The notes under the pieces were generated by a model. The model worked only from the letters and a program-made list of their open reading frames with translations, was not told where the DNA came from and did not search any database. Source: Saccoglossus kowalevskii (lineage: Eukaryota > Hemichordata > Enteropneusta > Harrimaniidae). Taken from it: DNA of 62,665 bases. Every line of letters begins with the position of its first letter. Positions within the stretch are counted from its first letter, which is position 1. This document shows, in pieces, positions 12,353 to 27,300 of the stretch. Where the stretch lies: contig NW_003109079.1 in NCBI RefSeq assembly GCF_000003605.2, positions 556,052 through 618,716 on the forward strand. The letters run 5' to 3'. A program made the translations under genes and the position numbers.

Positions 12353-15300
12353 GTAAGTGCCTATAGCATGATTACCGTATTTCCTAGAGATGAATTCGTT
12401 AATTTCTCAGGGTGTGGTGAGGTTTTTACCATGGTCTTCGACTAAATGTCAAGTTAAGTTGTGTTCAAATTCATCCTTTCAGTTTGTTTTCAAAGTGACC
12501 CTGGGTAATGTCTGCGAAATTAGCACGCACTCAGGCGTGAAAGAACTTATAGACATGTGATTCAAAAGTTAGAAACAAGTTTTTAATAAAAACGACAAAA
12601 GCCAATGAAAGCACAAGTTTGTCGGTGATATGCTAATGATGTACATTGTGCTAGATACAATGTTGCAAAGAGATATGTGAGGATTATTTTCCCCAAGTGC
12701 CGTAATTGTCACGTCCGACTGACAACAATCTCATTAATAAAGTGTCAAGTAAAACAGGCAAATTCGCAGGTTTTCTCTGTAATTTATGACATACTGTAAA
12801 TAAAATTGGGTGGCCAACATGCTAATGGCTTTTTGCTGTCGCTTTCCATGGATCATGAATGATAAAGGAAATCATTCAGTAAAAACCATATTTTAGCCAA
12901 AAAATCGTGCAGAGTGACTGACATGAATGATTAGGCACCTGCATTGGCAAAACAAATGAGTTAAGTGTGTTCAGGTACAAGGTCCAACACTGCTATCAGT
13001 TACAATATATTGTGTATGAAATATGTAACAAACTAAAAACGCGAAATTTGGGACGTAGCCAGGAGGCTTTGACCAAGCATAACACTCTTGCCTAATCTCC
13101 CACGAGGACAGGATAGAATTGTATTAGTTATCCTTATCTATGTCATCTTTAATGTTTTTGTTCAATTAATTTACTCGATAATTGCTTTCTTTTTAATGTT
13201 TTTGTTTCTTTATTTTAATCAATATTTGAAACACTAATTTTATTCTGTAATTTTACCGAATTACGTGATGTGTTAATGACTGTTTGTAACAGAACACAGA
13301 AATCATAGTCTGGTGTTTAAAAACTTAACAAATGTTTTTTTCCTGAATGAAGCAATAATCTCTATGCTATAGGTAATATCCCTAGTGATAACAGAAAATA
13401 AGTTAATACTTGCATGTACAACTTAAATATTGCGGCATAAAAAGCGTTTTTTTTTCACATTTCAATATTTTTAATTAGTAAAGTATAATAAAACCAACTA
13501 ATACCCTCCCCAAAATCACTCTTCGTTATTTACCTTATGTCCCTATGTCACCAGACGAGTATCACACACTTCTTTCTCTGCAATTGACTTATACTCATAT
13601 AAGTGAACAACTAGGCACAAATTATAATCCGAGAATTATGTGTACCGGCTTGCAGCGAGCAAGATGCGTCTAGTATTCTAGCCTGTCTGCCTCTGCTGGA
13701 TAGAAAGACAAAACGTGTTGTTTTTATACCACCGGGTACTATCAGTACATGATGTCACATAGTTTGAGAAAACATATAAAGCATTACAATTATCAGACAA
13801 ATCAAATGTTAGTCTAGAAGTCTGTTGTTCTGTTATTCAAATATTAACAATATGTTCGTTATTAATGCAACAAATAAACCATTTATAATAACCAATTATG
13901 TTTATACTCGATGTAAAATATTGTTCGTTGAAAAAAATGAGTTGACATGTGTGAAGAAAATGAATATATTGATGAAAAAAGTACAATAAATTAAAAAACA
14001 AAAAATGACAGGATGAAAAAAGAGAGAGAAAAAACAAATTGACTTGAGGGTAAAGATCAGTATCCTAAAGATTCCGTCATTGTCGATTACCGATAGAAAA
14101 TTACAAACAACTTAATTATACTTACTCAATAAATTATTATTAATAGGAGAATCTTTTTGTTGTTAGAAAAAAATCAAATATTTTGATAGCTTTTAAATTT
14201 GTTTAGAGCAAGCATATTGCTTGATCTCTTATATCATATGGGGAAAAAAAATGTGACTTTCAGAATGAGATAAGATTTTGATATTCTGAACCGGGTTCAA
14301 AGTCTTGAACTACAATTGAATTATCAGCCCTCTGGGAAATTTGCTAAATTTCAAAATAATTTTTTTTTTTCTTTCCTTGCAAGGTTGACACAGTAAGAGG
14401 CCGTCTTGGTCATATGCCTAACCGCTCTATGTAATGAGACTCAACTAGGTCTAATGAAGGCTTCATTACATGATAAGGCAGGGATATATCTAACTGCATA
14501 CCTCTTTTTTTCAGCTATTCTCTTCTCTTGTAGTGGTGACTACTCCAAGCTAATGAAGCCTATTGGAGCGGATAAGAGCACAACATTTTTCAAACTCCCT
14601 AAATTTTCGTCCATTGTTAAAGAGTCTCCATCAACTAGCTTCACTGGGCGTATCCAGCGTAACATTTCGTAACAAGCATGAGGCTTTTTTTTTTTTTTTA
14701 AAGCTAGGCAATCTCGTAATTTCAGTGCGGATATTTTTTACCTAGATGCTTAATATCTGTGATTGTTATCAGTTTCTCTAACGAGAGTAGCCATTATGAA
14801 TGTAGTATTAATTGGGGTAGAAATTGAAAAGTGATCCCTCCTAATCTTAGGCTGCACCCCCACGCTGAGAGTGTTACAGTCCTGAGTCTTGTGAACATGA
14901 CATTGTTTGGGGGGGAGGTTAGGTGGCAAGGGTGGTGATTGGAATAGGTCATAAAAGAAAGCCATAAAATCCATCAAGCCGGATAGTCCCTCCTACCTGT
15001 CCCACCTGCTGATCATTTGAAGGATTCCATAGACAGAGCAAAATGTGTATATGACCAAAGTATAGTTTTAGTCCGGTGGAAGATGCTAACTTGTCTAGAG
15101 AGAGAGGCCAGACAGGCCCGGCAGGAAGCCGACTATTACAGCGCAGCGGCATATAGGCCTATGCAGACTCCAGATCTGGTGGAGAATTTGTGGTAATATC
15201 AGTGTCCTCTTGTTTCCTTTTTTTTTTAAAAACTATTTCTCAATATTTCTCTACTCTTTGAATATGCAGTGACTGTGATTTGGTTGCTATGTATCGTTTC

Positions 15301-18300
15301 AAACTGTGTACATTTCGTATTGATGTAAACATCACGTAAAGCGAGTCAGATTTTGTATTTTCAAAATGCATGTGGAATATTTTTACAAATGACAGGAATC
15401 TATAAACAAACTTTTTTTCTTTTTTTTTTTTTACAAATTACTCTTATTGTTATGAGAGGAAGGAAAACTTTCATTTTTATTTCTGTGGCACGTGAATATT
15501 TTAATAACACTTTTAAGACATTGCATCAAACAACTTCATTTGAATCAAAATATTTACAAGAAAGCCATGTGTTAGAAAATCTAAAAAATTTGGTTTAAAA
15601 TTTTAGTTTTGGTGAAGCTTATATAATATTCTGTTTTCCAGTCAATCGTAGATTTGAAAAATTCACTATCAAGTGCCGATCTCATATTTTCTTCCATTAT
15701 CTACATCTACTGTTTTGAATTTTTTTTAATAATTAGACTAACAGTCTCAAACACTGTTTTCTGTCAAGGTGATCAAGAAGTTTGTTGTAATATATTTAAA
15801 AAAATAAATTGAGTTGAATCTCTCTTCTCTAACTTGGCTATAAGAACGAAACACAGATGCAAAGAAGAAACTAATGCACTTAAATATTCTGTGATCATAA
15901 ATACTCAAAAAGACGTATAACGCAAGAGAGACGAGAGCCTATTCAAGCAAGTGACAGAATTGCCTTATGTCAAAGAGATAATAGGCAACAAAGCCCAAGA
16001 CAACTGGTGATGAACAGGTGCATGGCTTTGTCCTTGGACAGCTTGCTAAATTCACTGGCAAGTAAGGTCTGTTTATGGTCACATTTTAATGCATTGTTAA
16101 AATAATAAATGAATGGAGGATACAAATATTTATTAATATTGAAAAGATTATCCTTCTTGTAATCTGCCTTCAATTTTCAATGTTTAAGTAGCAAATTGCT
16201 ACAGCTTTGGGTGTATCCACTTTGCTGTCAGTTAGCTCACTCAGATCAGGGCGCAGTGTTAGGTTGCATTTACCCAGCAGAGCGCATACGGTTTGCATCC
16301 ATTGTTTTGAATCATATTTAATATAAATAATGTTTTTTCTTCTTGTTTATTTAAAAAACCTCTATGATATAATTATCAGTTTTAAAGTCTGTTTCTTCAA
16401 ATCAGAATAAATTGCTGTTGTTTCGGAATGTATACGAATGAAACGGAAATATCGTTAATCGAATTTGGGATTTTACACTGTAAGTTAGTAGATATAGTGA
16501 ACACGAGTTCGCTGATTCGTTTCTTATGCAAACAGGACACGTTCTCCGGTTCTAAAACTAGCATGGTAGACTTTCTTCATTGCGTATGAAACGTTTCAAA
16601 TTTGAAAGGGGAAGGGGATTTGAGTTTAACAGACAGAGACAATTGAGTCGTGGAATTTTTAGTGATGCGCATTAGTGGAATTGACTGGTGTTTTGAGAAA
16701 GAAATGCAATAAAGGAGAGATATCCATGTCCTGATGTACTTTTGATGTACTGCAATATATGGACAAATATTTTCTTACTTGAAACGCGATTGTCGAGAAC
16801 GAGTGCTGAGTGCAGCCTGGAGAATTGCATGTGCATTTTGTTGTTTGCTTTCATCGTGGTCCATTGCAATGTCAAAAAGAAACGTCTGGAGCCGTTGTTT
16901 GTATTGAGAGCACAGCACGGGAATGACGACTTAATACACTCAAAACAGCCTAATTGAATGAAAGGTTTTTTGGTACGTAGTGATGTTATACAGGAAAATA
17001 CAGAGCTGTACACATTGATTGGTCTTCTGCCAAGGTGTTCAATATTTAGTTGTACATTTTGAAATCAACTCTCTTATACTCTCTCCAATATATCCTAGCT
17101 CACAAACTATTTAGTTTTAAACTTTGATTGAAACAAATCAATAAATTTTCCTTAAATTAAATAATTTTAAAAAGGCAAATAAAAAAAAACTGGAAAATGC
17201 AAATATGCAAAACTCAGATTATGTGAACATTAAGATGAAATTTCACCAGAAAAAAAGAGCAATTTTATGATGTACAAAACTATGAGTATCAAAGCTGAGG
17301 TAATGACACAGCCATCTTGATATAAAACAAAGCTATATAAATTAAAGCTAATTTATTATGTTTTTTGAATATTAAAATTAAAATACAATTCTGTATAATA
17401 GTTGAGGGTGCAATTTGAATATTGTATAATGATCTTTTGTCTATGTTGAGAAAAGTATGACTGTGTAATTGAAAACTTACTTTTTGGTTGATTTTGTTGT
17501 AATTACAATTGATTTTTTTTATTTCTCAAGCTTCAGTAAGAGTAGTATTAATTCTTTTAATGATTCCACAGTTGAATAATTTTCACTTTTTTTATAGATG
17601 AAGTACATTTTTTTTAGAGAATAAAACATAAGATTCAATTTTTTTATTTTTTTAAATGTATTATCTATTTTTTTATATGCCACATGGAAATGTAAGTCAA
17701 TTAACTTGAAACTGATTCGATCAAAGTAATGAAAATAAAAAAAAGCAAGGGATTTGCCAAAAACCTGTAATATTTCTGTGAATTTAAAAAAAAAAAAAGT
17801 GTGTGTTAACTAGAACATTGAAAGATTGTCTATTTTCACACTTCATGAGTATAGTGTTTTCTGGAAAATGGTGTTTGCCTGGTAAATAATAAATGTTTAG
17901 TTGAGAGTTTTCTTTCTTTCTCGTTTATCATTAAATCTAATTAAATGCATGCAGTGGATCATTAACTACAAACATTCAGTAACAAAAAAAAAAAAAAAAG
18001 TCAATATACGTTGTATCAATTTTTGTTCCAGTGGGTAAAGAATTCATCAGAGTACATCGCAGAGAGGTAAGAGTTGTAAACTGAAAGAATAAATTCCAGC
18101 CGTTGATGCTAAAGCTTGTATTGTGTAAAAAAAAAATGTCGCTGTCTATAGCCAACGAAGGCATTACTAATTGTAGGCATGGTTGGTGAAGCTGAAGTCT
18201 GAAGCTGCCAGTATACAAGATTTATGTAGTTTCTCAATTGGACAGTCATTAGTCAGTCACCTGTAAAACCCAGGGCCTTCCTGACTTCTTGCTTGGCTGA

Positions 18301-21300
18301 CACGCTTCCATCGGGCCATGCCTGAAATCCCTCCATCTCTCAGTGATGCAAATAAAAACAGATACCTCATAGCAAATTACTGAATACTAATCAAATTCAA
18401 ACGACAGTTTAAAAAATGATAATAATAGTAGCTGTTATTAAGCCAATATTGGTAATGTAAGGAAAAGGGATTAAAAGTAACGGAGCATGTCGGTTAATGT
18501 GGAGTTCACAATCGCTTCACAATTCGCTGGAAAAGGTAAAAGGTTAAAGGTCAAATATGATAATATCATTCAACTAAAGGCGTATATAATTGAAAATGTA
18601 CGGAACCGGACGGTGTCATTCAAATCGTGTTAATGGAAAATAGCACTGTAATCATTTAAAAAAAAAAATTGAAAAGTAAACGTTCTACACATTAATTTTG
18701 TGGGTCTACTTTTCAAAACTATTCATAATCATTTTCTGCTACCGAACATGTAATGTGCTTTGATAATAAAATAGTTGCAATATATGCATTGATTATTTTT
18801 CAGCATACAAGTACCACTGTCTTCAAAGTTGTTTTTTCAGCAAATTGTAAAAGGAACTTGATATAATGGAGGCAACTTATTTGTATTTTCTGTTTTTACT
18901 TACAGCATCATTGCAATTCGTAAAGAAAAATCTCGAGATGCTGCTCGTTCACGTCGTGGGAAAGAAAATTATGAATTTTATGAATTGGCCAAGATGCTTC
19001 CCTTGCCAGCTGCAATTACTAGTCAACTCGATAAGGCTTCCATTATTAGACTTACTATTAGCTACCTTCGAATGCGAGATTTCACAACACAAGGAGATCC
19101 GCCATGGCAAACTTTGCGAGAAGGACCACCACCGAATACGTCTGTTTCAGTACTGCAAAAAGGTATGTATATACCAGAGAAATTTGTTGGCCACTTCAAA
19201 ATTACCATTGCATAGCAATATTGAGTTTGTCATCGTAATATTTACATATAGGTCTGATTTTAAAACTCATGACAACAAGATATTAAATATTTATTTGGTG
19301 AAAATTGTACTTGATTTATTTCTTTGAAGGCCACAATTTTTAAAACAATTTTATCTGGTATTTTGTGACCAAATGCAAATAGTTTTGATCAAAATTTGAA
19401 AGGTTTATTTTGTGGACAGCAACATATTTGATTGAATGGCAAATTTAGTAGCTGTTTTTTTTTTTTGGAGGGGGGGGGGGGTTGTAATATCCTATCCACT
19501 CCTTCAGTTGTGGCTGTGCCACTCGTAAAAGAAATCTTTAGCGAAACCAGAAATTTTGACACTTTTTTTTTTATATACAGTGATAGCATACTACGAATGT
19601 ACAAATCATGTAGTCAGTTGATATTCTGATCGCCGTAAGGACTGTTACATGGTTAAAAAAAAAAAAATAACAAGATTTCTAACATTCGCTCCTGACTTAC
19701 TGTAAAATGACTAATTTTCACTGGGTTTAAATTTCACTGATTTACCATTTCAGGCATAATCAGTGGGTTTTAAATTCACGGTTTCGTCATTTAGATAATG
19801 TGTTCTATGTTAAATTTTACATATTCACTGTGTTTTAATTTAGCGCATTTTTCCAGTCAGCGAAATAAGCTAAATTAAAACCCAGTGAATAATTACCCCC
19901 TTTACAGTATTTGGGTGTTGATATTACCGGTACCTAACAAATTGTGCAAGATGACAGTTTTAATTTATTAAATGTTTCAGTATTAGCATCTTCCCCTGTT
20001 TGACTATACATTATTGCAAATTTGATATTACGTGATATAAATCTTTAAGGGAGAAAAAGTATACAAACTACAAAAAAAGTATGCATTTGTCTCATTTAAT
20101 TTTTCATTACATATCTTGGGCGAAACGACATTTTACTTTGCTATTTATGGCTCGCATCAGTTGCCTTCATCGTATAAATATATTAATTATAGCACACAAA
20201 ATTAATGTAGAGATGTCGGAGAAAAATTGAAAAATATGCATCCATTCAAAGTTAGCGATGCGGAACAAATCGATTTAAATCTGGCTTGTTAGAATGCAGA
20301 ATTACGAGAAGAGGTCCCCTCCACCCTCCCTCAAGACTTAAAATGTCCAAATATAGTGATATACATGAGTGTGACCCTTAATGAGCGTAGATTTCTGAGG
20401 TTAAGCCCTCGCTCCATTCCGCAGAGAGAATGATTTCCGTTATAGACATTCACTTCGCTTGCATGCCTTGTTGACTGTCTTTGAATGGCTCAATATTACT
20501 CGTGTACTGTCTGCGAAGGGGAAAATTCACCCTGCCGAGCTTTCCCTACTCGATGACTTGCCATGTATAAGTTTGGCCATTAACCTCGCTTGATTATAAC
20601 TTCTAAATGGCAATAGACTGTAAAATAAAAAGGAAATCAAAACTACATGTTTTTTTTTTGTTTCACACTGTGTTTGGTCAAACATGATATTAGTCAAGCT
20701 TGGTGTGTTTCGGAGCTTTTATATTCGGGTGTTAAATCAGCTTGCCTGTGAAAGTAATGGAAAAAAATTTAATGTACTTCCAACGTACAGTAGGTGATTT
20801 GTTTCTACCAAATCACAGCTACATGTAGTTTTTATGCAAGCTTTACTCTTTAAATCTATCTAATTCTTGTTATTTTTTGTGCGTTTCTAGATTTTAAAAT
20901 ACCGCGTCGGCGGAGTGCCAGTGCGATAGCAAATGAAGTTTTTGAACATAATCACGGGAGTCATTTACTGCAGGTAAGAATCACTGCTTAGTGAATTTAG
21001 AAATTTACAAAATATTGGATGACGTTAAGCTTCAAGATAAAACTTGCGTTGATGTAAGGTAATTAAAACAACTGACATGAACCCTACTATTCAAACCAAG
21101 CAAGCAGAAAGAATAATTTCCTGTTCGTCGTTTTTTTTTTTTTTTTGAACATGACTAAAAATTGCGCCTGGCTGCAAAAGTGAAACTTGGCTATAAAGAT
21201 GACGGAACTGCACTTCTGATTGAAATTTGACTTGACAAATATAATATTTTAATTATCATTTACTCATAAAGCAGGTGTTCAAAAACTGTACATAGTAATG

Positions 21301-24300
21301 AAAGATTAATACGTAATCCTGGCTGAAAAAATAAGAACAAAAACACACGCCACAAGGACAAATCTGTCTTGCGCTCCGTCTGCGGCACTTGACACTGAAG
21401 TGGACCAATTAACTTGCTTGTTTCCTTTTGTGTAATTGAAATCACTGGCGCGAAAATTGAAAGTTACCCCGTTGTTGGTTTCAGCAGAGTCTAATGTGTA
21501 TGAAATGATTAGTATGTATTATAGCGGTATGAAAGCAATTGAAAGTTTCTCAAGCTTTGCAACGAGTAAATGAGAAAAAAAAGTTTATTTGTAGCATGCT
21601 AAAAATGTAGCATAAGAGTCTCTGCCAGTGAATCTATTTGTAGTAGTTGCTGGTGACAATATATATACACTGATTTTATGATATATCACGTAAAATTAGT
21701 TGTATGCAAATGAGTTATATTTCTCAAAGACAGAAATTTAAGTGTATATATTCAGCTTACCTTCCTTTATCGCCATGCCATTAAATACTTTCACTATTTT
21801 ATGTCTAAGGTCATAAACGCAGCAATTAAATATGTTTTTGATTTTGTGTTAAATTTAAAAAGTAAAAACAAAAACATATATGTACATATTTGCTGGCATC
21901 TAAGGAGTAAAAAAAGTAATTTTTCTCATACTTTCATGAGGAATGAAAAAGTAACTGTATTTTTTCTGTTAAAAGCACAAATCTAATGGAAATACCCACA
22001 CCACATAATGAACTATTAATTGATTAATAAAGTCATATGTATACCTCTGTCATTAATATGTAAGTGTGTGCACTACTAATAAAATAAATATGGTATAATG
22101 TAATCGATGATGATAAAATTTATTTTCATGATAAAATTCTTTTCATGTTAAATTGTTAATTTTTGCTTATTTGATTGATTACGTAACCTAATTTTAGTTA
22201 TATATCATGAAATATTTAAAGAATTAATTTTTTCATTTTTAAGACTTAAGGCATTGGGTGCGAGTTCAAAATAAACTTGTTTGGAGTTTCCGACATTCTC
22301 TGGTTGCTTAGTTACCATGTGCATGAAGGGAGGTCACTTCCAGTCAGCAGATATACCCAGTTTTAGGCAGTTATTTTGCTATACCAGCTTCAGCTTTGTG
22401 CTGTACATATGGATTCTGTATTATAGACATCACATGTTACTTTGAGAGATCATAAACTTTTGATAAAATATAGAAAACATTTTTTACATTCATACACTCA
22501 AATATTATGCTTTTGTAAAGTATTTCTGGGGGACAAAATTCAACATACAAGCATGTATACTGAAACTACCAAAAACTGATGCAAACAGACTCATCGACGA
22601 CCGGTTGTAAAATCATCCCTCCTTTCTGTCGCTTAGTTGTTCAGGAACGTGACAACCATGGAACACTTATGTGGTAGACTTATTTCATATTATTTCGTAA
22701 CTATGCACAATGGTAGAACAGGTGTGAAAAGATTATTGTGTTTCACAAGAATTTCAATTTAGTTGTATTCCATTATTTTTTGGGGGAATACAAATCAAGT
22801 TTATTGATTTCTTTTTCACTGACCTCATACTGGTACTACAGGTATTACTACGTACTATGACTTTTAAATTAATTTGACTTTTATGAATTGGAAACAAAAT
22901 TAAGATATAATGATTAAGATCACATAACTCAATTTTAGCAGATTGAGTTGCTTTTTCACCACAAAAAAATAAAAATTATCAGAGGGGAAAAATCAAATTC
23001 ATTATAAAATATCATTAACCACAAAATTTCAAGACACAATTTTGTTTCGCAGAAAGTTTGCAAAGGGAACATTTTCTTTGTTTTTTTTCCTGTATTTTCC
23101 ACCTTGTGTTGGCCTGGTGTATGTGGTCAGTATCTTTTCAATGACACTAAAATATTTCAACAAGAATTCTCATAACATAAAAATAAGAGCATATATGTTG
23201 TAATTTTGTTAATAATTTCTTTTTGCCGTACTTTCCATCTCGTATTTGTGGTCAGTCTCTCACCACCTCTTTATTAAGTGGGAATGTTTCATTTTTAAAT
23301 TCAGTGACGATTACTATCTTCTGAATCATACAGTTTCACAGACATATTTTCCTCCATGTGATGCCAAATAAATGGACCTAGGCTAGTAAAGATGATTATT
23401 GATATATTGAATGTAGAGAACTAAACTGTGTAGTGTACTGTAGAATACTTTATTTTCGCTATTTTCGCTGAAGGAATGATTCAGTGAAAATAAAATCCAT
23501 ACAAAACATCAAAAACGTTTTTTCAGGGAAAATTAATTCCAGCTAAAATAAAGTATTTTACAGTATTTAAGAAGGACATAAGTCAAAAAACAAAATTACA
23601 TTATGCAAATTTGTCTTTTGTAAAGTATGTAGCCATCATCCTAGCATTTTAACAGAAACACTGAATTATTAAAGATGACTTTTATCATAACTTACTTTTT
23701 AAAATTAAGTACAGTAGACAGAAAAAAAGTAAACAGAAAACAAAAATGAGAACACATTTATATTATTATTGTGCTAAAAATAAAATATAGAGTGAAGTTC
23801 TGGACTTAATTAATAAAACAGGTTTTCATGATATATTCATAGATTTCTAGTAACATATATATATCCCCCCCAAATGACGTTTTAAAACACAATTCTAAAT
23901 CTGTCGGTGTAGTTGTAGCCAAATTAAAACCATCTTCTAATTTACGCAATCTGTTGGTATAGAACATATGATACAGCTGTATCATTACTAATCCGGAGAC
24001 GTCGCGCTGGCAAATGGTAAAGTTCTGATCCAATTGTCATTAAAGAAATGATGCCTTCATGTAATACTAGCAAGATTTACTACTTAAAGATGAATAATAC
24101 TTTCGACGGAGAGTCATGGCTGTCCGGCCAGATTAGGCAATAAGGTAGCCACTTGTTGGCCTGATGAGAGGCATGAAAGAGAATTACATGATTTCAGGGT
24201 ATTTGACTTTTTCACATTATGTTCAGACTTCAACCCCAGACTCGAATGACTCCTTGGAGATCAACCGTTATCGGTTTTCCAGTCTTGCACATTATCTTCT

Positions 24301-27300
24301 TCTTTTCTTTTTTTTTCATCATCATCATCGTCGTCGTCGTCTTCGTCATCTCCCTAATATATGAGTTATGTATGAGCTGGCACTAATCCAGCAGAAAGAA
24401 AAAAATCCCCTAAGGATGTTCTGAAAATTAGGAGGTTAAATTAGAGAAGAAGCGGCCCCAATCGAGAACAATCGGTTGTTTGCGTTTGACCAATATGACT
24501 GTGTATTGGCGGGATCGGGAACTCTGCAGAGAAATCAGCTCTGGAATGATTTCAGAATACGGTATTAGTCACTAGGTAGCAGGCTTCTTTCAGCTCTATA
24601 GTGCAGAGTGCAACATTTAAATTTTTACCAATTTCTCTTGCAAAGTCCCTTCGGAATATTTTTTCTGTAAAATGCTACAAATTGCATTAGTCTTGATATG
24701 TAGAATTCATATCACCGTGCCTGGAGGGTTCTTGCAGTGCAAGTCTTCAAATCTACAGAGCCATATTGCGAAAGCATTGAATATATACTCTAAACATAAT
24801 CATTTTAATTTTGTCTGACAAATTTTCAATGAGTCAAAGACTATAACAAATTTATTTAATTCAGTAGTTGCCATACACTGAATTCAACAAACATTGAATT
24901 CACCAAATTTCTGGTGATGACCAAAATTGAAATCAGAATCATGGGAATTGTTCAATTTTGTTATTTTTTTTACCCTAAAAAAGGTTTCTGATATATATGC
25001 ACATTGAAGAAATATGTGTGTAAGTTTTTAACACATTGAACTTGATGTACATGTGTACCTTTTATAAAGACATTAATAGTATGTGCCATCTGCTAAAAAA
25101 ATAATGTTGCATTGTGAAATTGGGTAATCTTTACTTTAGGGAAGATACCATTAACTTTAAGGGATGAGTATCGATTTATGCTTTGGCAGGTTTTCTTTCA
25201 GGAAAAATTACATGGAACTTCTGTTACTGATTCATTATGTGTCTTTTATAACATTTTATTTGAGTTATTACCTAAGAAGGCGAATAATCATTTAAAATCA
25301 AGGCAGCGGGCTTAAAAAGATTGCGATATTACCCTGTGTATCCTCATGAGAAATGAAAAGTTAAAAAAATAATGTGGAGAGCGAGAACAAAAAAATGGGC
25401 AGAAGATGTATTCTGCGAGATGATTGCAAATGGTATAAGGTAGAACAGATAAAGCCGTGATGAGCCTATTGGGTGTTAGAAGAAAGATANNNNNNNNNNN
25501 NNNNNNNNNNNNNNNNNNNNNNNNNNNNNNNNNNNNNNNTAGAAGAAAGATATTTCATCAGCAAATGAGTTAGCTGGGAAATACAGCGTAATGATCGGAA
25601 TGTGTAAGTTACCGTCATGCCTATATAGACTAGTACAGAGTACGTACAAACTCATTGCTGAAAACTTTCCAGTCCTGAATGTCAATTTCTGAAACGAGAC
25701 CGAACGGACTCCATGGTAACATCAGCAGAAAATTGCTGTAATTTTGAGCGAGATAAAGTTACTGATGAGCTCTATCAATGCACATATCTGCTGCTATAGG
25801 AGAGGGAGTTCCGGGATTGTCTTCAGGAAGTCTAGCTATCACTGGATGTTGACATTATCGTTTACACTGCTTGCTTCACTCTTAGTGATACACCATGATG
25901 ATGAACTAGAACAGATTGAGAGATTTACATTGATTTTAAGTGATCTCTTATCAAAGCTCTGCCCAAGTCTATAAGAAAAGAAATTGAGAAGGGGGCTCCA
26001 CTCTCATTGATTACAACAAGATGAGTTCGTTTGATTTTAAGTGATCAAGCTCTGTTCTGCTTAAAAAAGTCAAGACGTAGAGGAAGAGTAGAATTCAAAC
26101 TTGTAAAGTTTTATGATATAAAATACTGTTAATAATTTAAGATTGTATTGTCTATAATTTAAGATTGTATTGTCTATAATTTAAGATTGTATTGTCTATA
26201 ATTTAAGATTGTATTGTCTATAATTTAAGATTGTATTGTCTATAATTTTTCATAGTTCTGGACACATATCCTCCCTCCCCACTTAAAAGTTTACACAGAA
26301 ATAAAGCAAGGCTAGAACTTTCTTTTTATACTGTAGAATACTTTATTTCCGCTTGGAATATAATTTTGCTGAAGAGATGCTTCAGTTAAAATAAAATCCA
26401 GCAAATATACTTTTTTTCCTCTGTCTCACATTCAACTCATCAAAAATCAGTGAAAATAAATTCCACCCAAAAAGCTTTTTCAGCAAAAATTAGTTCCAGC
26501 TAAAATAAAGTATTTTACAGTAATTCAATTAGGCACCAGAACTTTAAACACACAAAATCTGTTGCCATGCAAATATTGTTATTTCATTTTGTCACGACCT
26601 GAATCTTAGAACTGTTGAATTTTACACCTGCTACATTAATTAGAAGTGGGCAAGACCAACTTTTACTCTTATGATTAAATTTGTTCTACATAAATTAAAT
26701 CCTACCAATTATCGATGTAAAAAAAAAACGTTATTGAAAGTTAACTCCGTCTAACAATATCACTGTAAAACTGTTCTCGCTACCGAAACTGTCACATTGA
26801 TTTGTTCCATAAACGTGCGGGTGAGGTAAAAAAGACTAGACACGCCTGACTGGGTGTTTATCAGAGGACAATAAAAAAAAAAAGGCCTGCAGTGAAATAG
26901 ATTCCAGATCACATGTTTGGTATGTATTCCACTGGCAAACTCTGCATCGATAGGTGTCAATTTAGACACCTCGCTTGCAGTGTTCACAGAAGAAAAAAGA
27001 AAAGAAGTGCATCTCCAGATAATTCAGTGTTTGGATACTAATTAGGCACTTGGAGACTTCTTTTAACGTTCCTCATCAAAGAACTTTACACCTCGAATAT
27101 CAGACAAAAGAATCAAACCAACGGCGATCATCAAGAAAGCGCCTGCAGTGCAAAAAAAGGCAGCCAAATCACTTGACCTGTGTGTTCATGCAGACTGAAA
27201 TGCGTCATTAAGGCCTACATAGTCATCTTCTGCAAGATAAGTCATCGCGCTCTCCAAGGAGGGAAGGGGGGGGGGAGAAATAAGGAATTAAACTTGTTGG

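Noticed and set aside
18866-19327. 153 aa open frame starting before the bHLH exon
   Set aside because: It is in a different frame from the bHLH and crosses the splice sites. The bHLH reading frame has a stop upstream, so the exon must be spliced.
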